Assembly (NCBI GenBank): GCA_016234205.1
Contig: JACRGN010000297.1
Coordinates: forward strand, 1-12,428
Length of the DNA stretch: 12,428 nucleotides
Origin: Nitrospinota bacterium
GTDB taxonomy: Bacteria; Nitrospinota; Nitrospinia; UBA9942
Reading direction: 5' to 3'
Both the position numbers and the translations under genes were made by a program. The notes under the pieces are model-generated. The model had not been told where the DNA came from and made no database searches. It saw only the letters and a program-made list of their open reading frames with translations. Every line of letters starts with the position of its first letter. Position 1 is the first letter of the stretch. Below are positions 5,198-12,428 of the stretch, one piece after another.

Positions 5198-5220
5198 TAT
5201 AATTTCATATGAAAGAGAGA
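5198..5220 (+). promoter_or_regulatory. Possible -10 box and weak RBS of the SGNH gene
   Basis: TATAAT at 5198-5203 is a perfect -10 sequence in very AT-rich DNA, but no good -35 lies 16-18 bases upstream. GAGAG (about 5215-5219) could serve as a weak ribosome binding site for the ATG at 5229. The AT bias makes a chance match quite possible. Confidence 0.3.
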
Positions 5221-5228
5221 TAAATATT

Positions 5229-6464
5229 ATGTCTTCTAAAAATAATATGCAGGATTCTTTTATAAGGTCTTTGTCTCAGCGTTTTCCATTTACAATTAAT
5301 ATTCTTCTTCTTATCTTTTCTATAGTCTTTACATTATCTTTAATTGAAATTGCTCTGCTATTTCGTGAAAAGTCCATTGCAAAACATGATATCCAATGGA
5401 CGAAAGACTCCAATGTCAATCAACTTATAGGACGGAATCCTGTTGATATTTTAAAAGTGCAATTTTTTAATGGCTGCTTTATTGATAAAGGGATAATGAC
5501 AGGCGATCCAATTTTAGGCTATGTTAATATTCCAAATGTAGAGGGTTACTCTATACGGGTTTATAACCGTCCTAACCTTGTTGTAAAAAAGCCATTTGAT
5601 TTTTCTATTTTTGCCCATAATAATTTACAAACCGAAATTGCCCCTTTTAGTATTAATAATTTAGGAAATCGCGGGACTGAAATGACTGTGGAAAAACCAA
5701 TAGGAGTTAGCCGTATAGTTTTCTTAGGGGATTCAATTACCTTTGGCTATTATGTTGAAGAAGAGCAGACCTTTGCAGTACAGATTGGAAATATGATTTC
5801 ATCAGTAGTATCACCAAAATGTAGAATAGAGGTTCTTAATGCAGGGGTATCTTCACTGAATGCCCATCAAATATTTGGGCATCTGCGACATCGTGCCCTT
5901 TCATGGTCTCCTGACCTTATATTTTGGGCTTTTTATGTTAATGATATATGTGATAGAGAAGGCGATGTTCTATTTCCTGTAAGAAACTTGAGATGGCTAT
6001 CACCATTACATCTCTCAGCCCTTGGTCGCTTTATTGAAGAATCGGTTTTTTCAACGAGCTTAGGCTCACATATAGGTATTGATACCGAAAACTCTGTAAA
6101 TCGCTTTATTGAAGAATCATGGAAAAGAGTTGAAATGGATATTGTTCAGACAAAGGCACTCCTGCAAGAACATAATATTCCATTTGTTATAATTGCTTTT
6201 CCATCAGCCATACAATTTTCACGCCATTGGACAAACCAATACTACCAGATACGACTGAAAAAATTGTGTGAAAAATATAATGTTCCGTATGTTGATGTAT
6301 TACCTGCTCTTGAAAAGGCTGGTTCAGCCGAAGATATTTATTATCGGGGCGACCTTGTTCATCCGAATGCAAGAGGACATAAAGCAACTGCGGATGCAAT
6401 CTTTTCGCTGATTAAAGAAAACACTGCCCTACTAAAGAGGCTTTCAAATAATTGTATTCAGTAG
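5229..6464 (+). CDS. Membrane-anchored SGNH/GDSL hydrolase-family protein
   Basis: The 411-residue protein has one N-terminal membrane segment at about 22-46 (INILLLIFSIVFTLSLIEIA), so the catalytic domain is probably outside the inner membrane. The SGNH blocks are in order: RIVFLGDSITFG with GDS at 167-169 (Ser169 nucleophile), NAGVSS with G206, FYVND with N238, and GDLVHPN with D375 and H378. All four catalytic-block residues are present. SGNH enzymes hydrolyse or transfer acyl groups on lipids, sugars or peptidoglycan; the substrate here is not visible. The region from 50 to 160 is specific to this type and unassigned. The TMTC-like gene starts 14 bases downstream on the same strand, so the two form an operon and probably act on the same exported glycan or protein. 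Confidence 0.85.
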   Translation: MSSKNNMQDSFIRSLSQRFPFTINILLLIFSIVFTLSLIEIALLFREKSIAKHDIQWTKDSNVNQLIGRNPVDILKVQFFNGCFIDKGIMTGDPILGYVNIPNVEGYSIRVYNRPNLVVKKPFDFSIFAHNNLQTEIAPFSINNLGNRGTEMTVEKPIGVSRIVFLGDSITFGYYVEEEQTFAVQIGNMISSVVSPKCRIEVLNAGVSSLNAHQIFGHLRHRALSWSPDLIFWAFYVNDICDREGDVLFPVRNLRWLSPLHLSALGRFIEESVFSTSLGSHIGIDTENSVNRFIEESWKRVEMDIVQTKALLQEHNIPFVIIAFPSAIQFSRHWTNQYYQIRLKKLCEKYNVPYVDVLPALEKAGSAEDIYYRGDLVHPNARGHKATADAIFSLIKENTALLKRLSNNCIQ

Positions 6465-6478
6465 GTTCATGATTACGG

Positions 6479-8425
6479 ATGGATATGAAATTATCTCTTA
6501 AAAATCTTTTAAATAACCCGTTTGCAGTTTTTATTCTGTTATCACTTCTTGCAGCCCTTATTTACTCAAATACCTTTTCCGTCCCATTCCAATTTGATGA
6601 TAGACATAATATTGCAGAGAATCCAAAAATCAGAGATATTTCTAACTTTCAAGATTTTTCAGGAACAAGGTATATAGGTTTTTTATCCTTTGCACTGAAT
6701 TACAGGTTTGGCGGGCTTAATGTCTTCGGGTATCATCTCGTAAATTTGCTTATCCATATTACAAATGGTTTTCTGGTCTATCTCTTAGTTTCACTTTTAT
6801 TAAAAACCTACCAAAACTCACAAAATACTCAAGCTTCATGGACTGCCTTAACATCAGCACTCTTATTTATATCCCATCCAATCCAAACCCAGGCGATAAC
6901 ATATATCGTCCAGAGATTCACTTCTCTGACCACTTTATTTTATCTGCTTGCTGTGGTCTGCTATCTGAAATGGAGATTGACTTCATCTGAAATAAAGCTG
7001 CGGCATTTATGGTATGGAGGGACGTTGTTATCTGCCGTCTTTGCTATGAAAACTAAGGAAATCAGCTTCACACTCCCCTTTATGATTCTGCTTATAGAGG
7101 TAATTTTCTTCAGTCAACCTGCAAAAAGGAGATGGGTTTATCTGGTTCCGTTCATGTTGACTCTGTTGATTATTCCATTCTCCCGAATTGATGCCGGAGT
7201 AAGCGGAGAGACTGAGGCTGGTATGGAGACAACAAAGTTCAGCAGGGTAGAATATCTTTTTACGCAATTTTGCGTGCTTGTAACTTATCTAAGACTCCTA
7301 ATATTTCCGGCAAATCAAAGCTTAGACTATAGTTATCCAATCTATCACTCCTTTTTTGAAACTTCGGTATTTTTATCCTTTCTATTTCTCCTCTCTCTTT
7401 TTACTCTCTCCCTATATCTTATTCTATTGTCCCGTAGATTTCATAATCGGCTCATCGGGTTTGGCATATTATGGTTTTTCCTCACCATATCCATTGAATC
7501 CTCTATTATCCCTATTCGTGATGTAATCAATGAGCATAGGCTTTATCTCCCTGTTGCAGGATTGAGTCTTGCTGTCAGTTCTTCTTTTTTTCATTTTATA
7601 GAGTGGATTGAAAAACATGGAAGATTAGGTAAAAAATCTTTCAATACAATTGGCTGCTATTTATTCATAACATTAGTTGTTTTTTCTCTTTCAGTCGCTT
7701 CATATTGGAGAAATCGTATCTGGAAGGATGATTTTTCTCTCTGGATGGATACAGTAAGAAAATCTCCTAAAAAAGCAAGACCTCATCATAACCTTGGAAC
7801 AGCATATTTGAATCGAGGGCAAATAAAAGAAGCAATACAGGAATATAAAACCACATTAAAACTAAACCCTTACTATCTTGATGCCTATTTTCATCTTGGG
7901 AATGCATATCTGCAACAGGGATTGATAGAGGATGCAGTTGCAGAATATCAATCTGTCTTAAAATTGAACCCAAATCACATAAAGGCACGTAATAACTTAG
8001 GGAGTATATACATCCAGCAAGGGCAGATAGAAAAGGCAATAGGAGAGTTTAAGGCAGTATTAATACTCGGTAACGATACACCTTCTTCTCACAATAATCT
8101 TGGAGAGGGCTATCGGATGCAAGGGCGGATAGAGGAAGCGTTTCAAGAGTTTCAGAGTGCACTTATACTTGACCCTAACTATGCGAATGCCCACAACAGT
8201 ATGGGTCTTATTTATAAACAACTGGGGCGTCTTGACGAAGCCATTTATGAATTTCAGATAGCCTCAAAAATAAGGCCTGACCTTGCACAGACCTATTTTA
8301 ACCTTGGAGATACCTATTTTCGCAAAGGAGATATAAACAACTCTGTTCATGCCTTTAAAAAGGCTCTACAGATTAAACCTGATTTTTCAGCAGCTCAAGA
8401 GGCATTAAAATCTTTGATTCGTTAG
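6479..8425 (+). CDS. TMTC-like polytopic membrane protein with C-terminal TPR repeats (putative GT-C glycosyltransferase)
   Basis: The first ~410 of 648 residues form about ten or more membrane segments. FQFDD at 38-42 lies in the first outer loop, where GT-C glycosyltransferases keep their catalytic acidic residue. HPIQTQAITYIVQRFTSL (133-150) and NEHRLYLPVAG (351-361) are hallmarks of this bacterial TMTC-like family. Residues 433-636 hold six 34-residue TPR units, each with the usual NLG/HLG...AYxxxG pattern and P at the end. In eukaryotes TMTC proteins O-mannosylate cadherins using dolichyl-phosphate mannose; transfer from a lipid-linked sugar is inferred for this one. The start has no strong ribosome binding site; an in-frame ATG at 6485 behind GGATGGAT is an alternative. 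Its 3' end overlaps pyrF by 21 bases, tail to tail. Confidence 0.8.
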   Translation: MDMKLSLKNLLNNPFAVFILLSLLAALIYSNTFSVPFQFDDRHNIAENPKIRDISNFQDFSGTRYIGFLSFALNYRFGGLNVFGYHLVNLLIHITNGFLVYLLVSLLLKTYQNSQNTQASWTALTSALLFISHPIQTQAITYIVQRFTSLTTLFYLLAVVCYLKWRLTSSEIKLRHLWYGGTLLSAVFAMKTKEISFTLPFMILLIEVIFFSQPAKRRWVYLVPFMLTLLIIPFSRIDAGVSGETEAGMETTKFSRVEYLFTQFCVLVTYLRLLIFPANQSLDYSYPIYHSFFETSVFLSFLFLLSLFTLSLYLILLSRRFHNRLIGFGILWFFLTISIESSIIPIRDVINEHRLYLPVAGLSLAVSSSFFHFIEWIEKHGRLGKKSFNTIGCYLFITLVVFSLSVASYWRNRIWKDDFSLWMDTVRKSPKKARPHHNLGTAYLNRGQIKEAIQEYKTTLKLNPYYLDAYFHLGNAYLQQGLIEDAVAEYQSVLKLNPNHIKARNNLGSIYIQQGQIEKAIGEFKAVLILGNDTPSSHNNLGEGYRMQGRIEEAFQEFQSALILDPNYANAHNSMGLIYKQLGRLDEAIYEFQIASKIRPDLAQTYFNLGDTYFRKGDINNSVHAFKKALQIKPDFSAAQEALKSLIR

Positions 8426-9157
8426 TGATCTTTCAATCTCCTCTGCAACTCTTTTTACTGCATCCATAGGATCTTTTGCAGTCCTTATAGGCCTGCCGAC
8501 AACAATATAATCAGCACCAGCCTTTATCGCATCAGAGGGTGTTACAATCCTCTGCTGGTCATCATTTTTAACAACTGACCATGAGGGCCTTATGCCGGGA
8601 GTTACAACTATAAAGTCTTTCCCAAGTTCCTTCTTTACATATTGAGCCTCAAGCCCTGAACAGACAACTCCTGCACAGCCGGCGGATTTTGCAATCCTTG
8701 CCCTGTGTAAGACAAGTTTTAAAGGGTCTTGAAGCTCTTCCCTCATCCCCATCTCTTTTAATGAATCTCTTGATAAGCTCGTTAATACCGTAACTGCCAA
8801 TACTTTTGTTTTGCCTGAAGCAGTTTCAACCGTTGCTTCAAGGAGTCTCCTCCCCTCATCACAATGGACAGTAATAAACTCTGCACCAAGGGCATTAGCT
8901 GATTTCATCGCCCCTTTCACAGTTTCAGGAATATCATAAAATTTTAAATCCAAAAATATCTTAGCCCTTCCTTCTCCTGATATAAGTTTCAAAATCTCAG
9001 GTCCTTCCTTTACAAAAAGCTCTAACCCGACTTTAAATAAGCCAATATGCTCATTTAAAATCTCTACATATTTCTTCGCAGAATTATAATCTGGAAAATC
9101 AAGTGGGAATATTATCCTGTCCTTTGGCTCTATCCGTGTTGAGGACTCATTATGCAT
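8405..9157 (-). CDS. pyrF: Orotidine 5'-phosphate decarboxylase
   Basis: The enzyme converts OMP to UMP, the last step of de novo pyrimidine synthesis. From the ATG at 9155-9157 it is 250 residues. PLDF at 18-21 supplies an active-site Asp, FKVGLELF the first Lys (K42), and FLDLKFYDIPETV the catalytic D70-K72-D75 array. VTPGIRP and VVGRPI near the end bind the phosphate. The frame is open further to a GTG at 9184, but GGAGG lies five bases before the ATG, so I choose the ATG. The start overlaps the last eight bases of the DUF6516-like gene, so pyrF is probably translated from the toxin-antitoxin message. The gene looks intact and functional. Confidence 0.95.
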   Translation of the reverse strand: MHNESSTRIEPKDRIIFPLDFPDYNSAKKYVEILNEHIGLFKVGLELFVKEGPEILKLISGEGRAKIFLDLKFYDIPETVKGAMKSANALGAEFITVHCDEGRRLLEATVETASGKTKVLAVTVLTSLSRDSLKEMGMREELQDPLKLVLHRARIAKSAGCAGVVCSGLEAQYVKKELGKDFIVVTPGIRPSWSVVKNDDQQRIVTPSDAIKAGADYIVVGRPIRTAKDPMDAVKRVAEEIERSLTNQRF

Positions 9158-9503
9158 AATGTCCTCCACTCTCTCTGGTAGCACAAATTGATTTAATGTC
9201 AGATATAATTTTATCTATGGATGGCTTATTGCAAGGGATATGTTCCGAAGGTCTTTCATACGGATGACAATGCCATTCCTTTAAATTATCGTAGCCGAAA
9301 ATCCTTTGATTATTTTGTATTAATGCAAAATCCACCCTTTCGTTTCTTATATTGTATCGTACAGAAATAAAGAGATTTTTATCAAGATAAATATTGGCTT
9401 TGAGAGATTTTGGAGTTTTGAATATAAATTCAATCCTATATTCTATAAAATGCTTTCCAAGAGATGCTTTTATTTGCTGAAGGAAGACATCGATATTTAA
9501 CAT
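9150..9503 (-). CDS. TumE/DUF6516-like probable toxin
   Basis: The 117-residue protein has alternating strands (EYRIEFIFKTP, NIYLDKNLFISVRYN, VDFALIQNNQRIFGYDN), then WHCHPYERPSEHIPC at about 77-91 with three histidines, and a final helix. The RIFGYDN...WHxHP...EH pattern matches, from memory, DUF6516, whose members are annotated as TumE-type toxins in two-gene modules. The His-rich stretch is a plausible active or metal site, but the activity is not established here. It starts five bases after the stop of the 109-residue ORF (107 residues from its supported start) with little ribosome binding site, consistent with coupling. Its stop lies within the pyrF start region. Which of the two genes is the toxin is inferred from the family. 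Confidence 0.65.
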   Translation of the reverse strand: MLNIDVFLQQIKASLGKHFIEYRIEFIFKTPKSLKANIYLDKNLFISVRYNIRNERVDFALIQNNQRIFGYDNLKEWHCHPYERPSEHIPCNKPSIDKIISDIKSICATRESGGHYA

Positions 9504-9508
9504 TTTCG

Positions 9509-9832
9509 TTACTTATTAAGCCCTTTAAGTCGGGATAAAGCAGAAAGTAATTCCTTCTTTTCCATTTCCAACATCTCCCAATCAACAAAATCGCCTTCTA
9601 CCTCATAGCTATATTTGTTCTCAATTTTACCTTCGTCCCAAATTCTCTCAAATTCTTTAAATGAAATCCCGTACCTCTCCTCAAATTTCAGTATTTCACG
9701 GTTATAGTTATCAAGTCTGCTTTCAATTGCAGAGAGCAGAATATTATCTATCTTCTCTTTTAAAGTATCTTCGCCAAAGGATTCGACAAGGGCATTATAT
9801 ATGTCTTTATCAATTTCCAATATATTGGGCAT
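9509..9832 (-). CDS. Probable antitoxin partner of the DUF6516-like gene
   Basis: This is a highly charged helical protein of 107 residues from the ATG at 9830-9832. The frame is open two codons further to a GTG at 9838, but that GTG lies inside the ribosome binding site TAGGAGGTG, so the ATG is the start. A helical N-terminus (LEIDKDIYNALVESFGED) is followed by ILKFEERYGISFKEFERIWD and a C-terminal helix (DWEMLEMEKKELLSALSRL). The middle motif is typical of the small protein encoded just before DUF6516 genes, especially in archaea and thermophiles (recollection). It precedes the likely toxin by five bases, the usual antitoxin-first order. A DNA-binding fold is not evident. Confidence 0.65.
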   Translation of the reverse strand: MPNILEIDKDIYNALVESFGEDTLKEKIDNILLSAIESRLDNYNREILKFEERYGISFKEFERIWDEGKIENKYSYEVEGDFVDWEMLEMEKKELLSALSRLKGLNK

Positions 9833-9851
9833 AGCCACCTCCTAAAACCAT

Positions 9852-9860
9852 ATTATAGCA
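9852..9860 (-). promoter_or_regulatory. Extended -10 promoter of the toxin-antitoxin/pyrF unit
   Basis: The minus strand reads TGCTATAAT, a TGn-extended perfect -10, about 20 bases before the antitoxin ATG and just ahead of GGAGG. The -35 is poor (GTGCCA at 19 bases), as is common with extended -10 promoters. Because no other promoter is seen before pyrF, this one probably drives pyrF too. The rest of the gap (9861-10010) shows no gene and no clear terminator. Confidence 0.55.
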
Positions 9861-10010
9861 GAAGCCTTATTTAATCTGGCACTTTTCTTTTTTGGCTTTC
9901 TATCTTTAGATAAAGTCTGTTCTTTTTCCTCCTTTATCCTCGCCAGCAATATAATAATTTACCTAAAATTTTACTGATTTTATTTCAAATGGGCAAGAAC
10001 TAACTTAAGT

Positions 10011-10766
10011 TTACTGCTTTGCTTCCATCATTTGAAGGAGTGTTGGGCTGTCAATAAATCCGGGGATTAACCTTCCGTCAGGGAGTATTACGGTTGGTGT
10101 AACATTTATGCCGAGTTGTTCGGTCAGTTTTAAATTTTCATCTACTGCCTTAGTATCACAATCTGCCTTTGGGAGTTTCTTACCTTCAATAGCATCATCC
10201 AACAGCTTAAGAGAATTCTTGCATAAAATAGTCTTTGATTTTTCATATGATTCAGGATGCACATTTACGAGAGGAAAGAGTTTTATATAAAAGACAATAT
10301 CCTTATTCTTTTTTATTGTCTCCTTCATCTCTGTGTGAAATTTTTTACAATAAGGGCAGTCAGGGTCTGTAAATACAATTACCTTCTTTTTTGCAGATGG
10401 ATTTCCTATTATAAGGGCATCAGTCAGGGGTATCAAATTCAAATCAATCTTACGAATGGGGGGAGGTTTGCCTATATCATCCACAGGTATTACCTTGCTA
10501 ATAAGCACTACATATTTTTTACTGAAGTCTATATGAACCTTTACCTTATTGCCATTCTGAATACCATCCACCTCCCATAACCCTTTTATGAGTGCAGTCT
10601 TCACTTCAGAGACCTCTATCTTTAAAATCTTGCCTGCCTCATCCTTTGTAAGACTATGACAGCTTGCACAATCCCCTGCACACCCCTTCCCCTCAAATGA
10701 GAATAAAGACACTGGGGTAAAAAAAATGGCAATAAGTAAAAGAATTAAAGTTAAGAAAAACCTCAT
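10011..10766 (-). CDS. Exported DsbC-like thioredoxin-fold protein with a haem-c motif
   Basis: The 251-residue protein has a signal peptide (hydrophobic residues 4-22, MRFF start), then GCAGDCASCHSLT with a CxxCH at 33-37 plus a further Cys29. A DsbC-type dimerisation-like region follows (about 40-110). The thioredoxin fold holds VFTDPDCPYCKKFH, with CPYC at 137-140, and the cis-proline loop VTPTVI at 222-227. Cys182 and Cys203 match the spacing of the structural disulphide of DsbC-type isomerases. DsbC proteins shuffle wrong disulphides in periplasmic proteins; the N-terminal CxxCH suggests covalent haem c or a second redox-active thiol pair. It lies 94 bases downstream of nuoN on the same strand and has no strong ribosome binding site. 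The family is secure; haem attachment is inferred. Confidence 0.85.
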   Translation of the reverse strand: MRFFLTLILLLIAIFFTPVSLFSFEGKGCAGDCASCHSLTKDEAGKILKIEVSEVKTALIKGLWEVDGIQNGNKVKVHIDFSKKYVVLISKVIPVDDIGKPPPIRKIDLNLIPLTDALIIGNPSAKKKVIVFTDPDCPYCKKFHTEMKETIKKNKDIVFYIKLFPLVNVHPESYEKSKTILCKNSLKLLDDAIEGKKLPKADCDTKAVDENLKLTEQLGINVTPTVILPDGRLIPGFIDSPTLLQMMEAKQ

Positions 10767-10822
10767 ATTATCTTTTTAAATGCAAAGAAAAGAATAAAAA
10801 TTTACCACAGAGATTTTAAAAG

Positions 10823-10849
10823 CGGTTTAAACAGTTTAAACGGTTTAAT
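10823..10849. repeat. Three 9-bp tandem units, CGGTTTAAA type
   Basis: CGGTTTAAA, CAGTTTAAA and CGGTTTAAT follow each other without gaps, then CCGGTTTTTT. Two overlapping GTTTAAAC palindromes give a small hairpin. It sits 12 bases downstream of the nuoN stop, between nuoN and the DsbC-like gene, and could slow or stop transcription, although the stem is AT-rich. Confidence 0.5.
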
Positions 10850-10860
10850 CCGGTTTTTTC

Positions 10861-12348
10861 CTAAAATGAAAGGTGTGACTGCTGTGCAAGTGCAATGTAA
10901 GCAGAGGGGAAGATACCCATACGCAATACACCGTATGCGGCTATAACCATTGCAATAATCATTGCCGTTGAGAAAACCAAACTCGGCATTGACTCTGCAC
11001 CTGACACGGCTGACTCAGGTTCTTTCATATACATTGCTATAGTTACTCTAAGATAATAGTATACAGATACTACACTGTTTATTACACCAATAATTGCAAG
11101 CCCTATATAACCTGACTTTATAGCGGCAGAAAAGATATAGAACTTTCCCATAAAACCTGCTGTGGGAGGTATCCCTGCAAGCGAGAATAAAAATAAGCTC
11201 ATTGTTGCAGCAACAACAGGGTGTCTGTAGGCAAGTCCAGTATAATCATCCACATTTACCCGCTCCTCCCCCTTCCCTCCGACTACAATAATAATCCCGA
11301 ATGCACCTATATTCATAAATGTATATGCCAGCATATAATATAAGATACCGCTGATGCCAAGCTCATTTGCAGAAACAAACGCCACCAATACATATCCTGC
11401 ATGGGCGATACTTGAATAGGCAAGCATCCTCTTTATATTATTCTGAACGAGTGCAATCACATTCCCGACAGTCATTGTAAGGGCTGCAAGTATCCAGATT
11501 AAATCAACCCATACACCCTGAAGCGACGGCAGTCCCTCAAAAAATACCCTTGCAAAGGCTGCAAAGGCTGCTGCCTTCGGACCTGCGGACATAAAGGCTG
11601 TTATCGGTGAAGGTGCCCCTTCGTATACATCAGGAGTCCACATATGAAATGGAACAGAGGCAATCTTGAAACCGAATCCCACCACAAGAAGAACCATCCC
11701 CATTATGAGAATTGGGTTTCCAAAATTAGACTCGGTTATGAACCCTGAAATCCCCTTGAGATTTGTTGTGCCTGTTGCACCGTAGAGGAGTGCAATACCG
11801 TAAAGGAGAAAACCTGTAGCAAATGAGCCGAGGAGGAAATATTTTAATGACGATTCATTGGATATCAGTCTGTTTCTCGTATAGCCGGCAAGGACATAAA
11901 GGCTTATGGACATCAGCTCAAGTCCAAGGAAGATGGTAATTAAATCCGCCCCGCCGCCCATAATCATCATCCCGACGGTGGCAAAGAGAATCAGGGAATA
12001 ATACTCGCCGTGATTTATACCTTCATCCTTCACATATTTTACCGATATGAGTATTGTCAACCCGGTGCCGAGGAGGAAGATTAATCTGAAGAAACGAGAG
12101 TAGTTATCAAGAATCCACAGTCCGTTAAATGAATACTCAGTCCCTCCCTCCTGTGTAAATACAAGGAATGTGGCATAGGCTATACCTATAAAACTTATAT
12201 ATCCCAGATGGTCTCCCCCCTTTCCAGCCCCCCCATGGGAATGGTGGGGTGTAAAGGCATGTAATAGCAATACTATTACTGCAAAGATAGTTACAACAAT
12301 CTCCGGATATATACTTGCCAGATTAATTGTCGGTATTGTTATTTCCAT
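10861..12348 (-). CDS. nuoN: NADH-quinone oxidoreductase subunit N
   Basis: NuoN is one of the three antiporter-like proton-pumping subunits in the membrane arm of respiratory complex I. The 495 residues (normal length) form about 14 membrane segments. Conserved charged residues on the proton path are visible: E144 in FLGLELMSISLYVLAGY, K169 in SSLKYFLLG, K228 and H235 in GFKIASVPFHMWTPDVYEGA, and K258 in AFMSAGPKAA. The start MEITIPTINLASIYPEI matches the normal NuoN N-terminus. Residues 35-47 form a short His/Gly-rich loop (HHSHGGAGKGGDH) between the first two membrane segments. nuo genes usually end with nuoN, so nuoM is expected beyond the window's right edge. Only a weak GGA, inside a palindromic repeat, precedes the ATG. 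Confidence 0.95.
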   Translation of the reverse strand: MEITIPTINLASIYPEIVVTIFAVIVLLLHAFTPHHSHGGAGKGGDHLGYISFIGIAYATFLVFTQEGGTEYSFNGLWILDNYSRFFRLIFLLGTGLTILISVKYVKDEGINHGEYYSLILFATVGMMIMGGGADLITIFLGLELMSISLYVLAGYTRNRLISNESSLKYFLLGSFATGFLLYGIALLYGATGTTNLKGISGFITESNFGNPILIMGMVLLVVGFGFKIASVPFHMWTPDVYEGAPSPITAFMSAGPKAAAFAAFARVFFEGLPSLQGVWVDLIWILAALTMTVGNVIALVQNNIKRMLAYSSIAHAGYVLVAFVSANELGISGILYYMLAYTFMNIGAFGIIIVVGGKGEERVNVDDYTGLAYRHPVVAATMSLFLFSLAGIPPTAGFMGKFYIFSAAIKSGYIGLAIIGVINSVVSVYYYLRVTIAMYMKEPESAVSGAESMPSLVFSTAMIIAMVIAAYGVLRMGIFPSAYIALAQQSHLSF

Positions 12349-12356
12349 TTTTTAAG

Positions 12357-12413
12357 TTCCAAGTTGTAAGATGCAGGTTGCAAGTCTTGCATCTTGTATC
12401 TTGCATCTTGCAT
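12357..12413. repeat. Palindrome of two opposed four-copy heptad arrays before nuoN
   Basis: The left arm, 12357-12384, is four heptads (TTCCAAG, TTGTAAG, ATGCAGG, TTGCAAG). One T at 12385 follows, then the right arm, 12386-12413, with four opposed heptads (CTTGCAT, CTTGTAT, CTTGCAT, CTTGCAT). The arms pair along nearly the full 28 bases with a few mismatches and G-T pairs. The outer end lies eight bases from the nuoN start codon. Confidence 0.75.
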
Positions 12414-12428
12414 CTCATACTTTGCCTC

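Noticed and set aside
9158..9184. GTG at 9184 as the start of pyrF.
   Set aside because: It lies inside the toxin-like gene without a ribosome binding site, whereas the ATG at 9157 has GGAGG five bases upstream.
9844..9950. Open minus-strand stretch of about 35 codons ending in a TAG just upstream of the antitoxin start.
   Set aside because: It has no ATG and no recognisable content, and it overlaps the extended -10 promoter of the antitoxin gene.

Overview
The window reads as chromosome of a Gram-negative-type bacterium with AT-rich DNA. Its core genes are prfB (release factor 2), pyrF (OMP decarboxylase) and nuoN (complex I subunit N). It also has a periplasmic DsbC-like thioredoxin-fold protein carrying a CxxCH haem-c motif, and a TMTC-like membrane protein with TPR repeats. 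This mix, with many short dispersed repeats and small toxin-antitoxin-like operons, is typical of environmental anaerobes or sediment bacteria such as Nitrospirota or Desulfobacterota. That placement is an inference from gene style, not a proven assignment.

Layout. (1) 1-490, plus strand: an unrecognised partial gene, followed by a nested inverted repeat at 517-649. (2) 652-2671, minus strand: a run of seven small, tightly packed or overlapping ORFs. It starts at a probable promoter/operator (2672-2706) with a ribbon-helix-helix antitoxin-type regulator, then a 64-residue ORF and an MNT/Pol-beta-fold nucleotidyltransferase, and ends in small unknown ORFs, two of which look like nucleotidyltransferase remnants. 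This is the most accessory-looking part of the window. (3) 2725-3317: a graveyard holding a decayed piece of a conjugative coupling protein (TraD/TraG type, minus strand) back to back with a frameshifted C-terminal piece of a response-regulator receiver domain (plus strand). (4) 3333-4955, minus strand: prfB with an intact programmed +1 frameshift site, preceded by a DUF5618-like gene with its own promoter. (5) 5229-8425, plus strand: a two-gene unit of a membrane-anchored SGNH/GDSL hydrolase and a TMTC-like GT-C/TPR membrane protein, probably acting on cell-surface or exported glycans or proteins. (6) 8405-9832, minus strand: a probable two-gene toxin-antitoxin module (TumE/DUF6516-like) whose second gene overlaps the start of pyrF; pyrF in turn overlaps the end of the TMTC-like gene tail to tail. 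(7) 10011-12348, minus strand: a DsbC-like haem-motif protein and nuoN, with a 9-bp tandem repeat downstream of nuoN and a 57-nt palindrome of heptad repeats directly upstream of its start.

How the genes work together: the core genes look normal and complete, and the accessory material has collected in the gaps between them. I see no fully formed, clearly new system. The best candidates for something under-described are the RHH / 64-residue / nucleotidyltransferase operon with its related C-terminal tails, the toxin-antitoxin module welded onto pyrF, and the heptad-repeat hairpin that would cover the nuoN ribosome binding region. No tRNA, rRNA, CRISPR array or complete insertion sequence was seen. 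Gaps between genes are all under about 300 bases once the remnants are counted.
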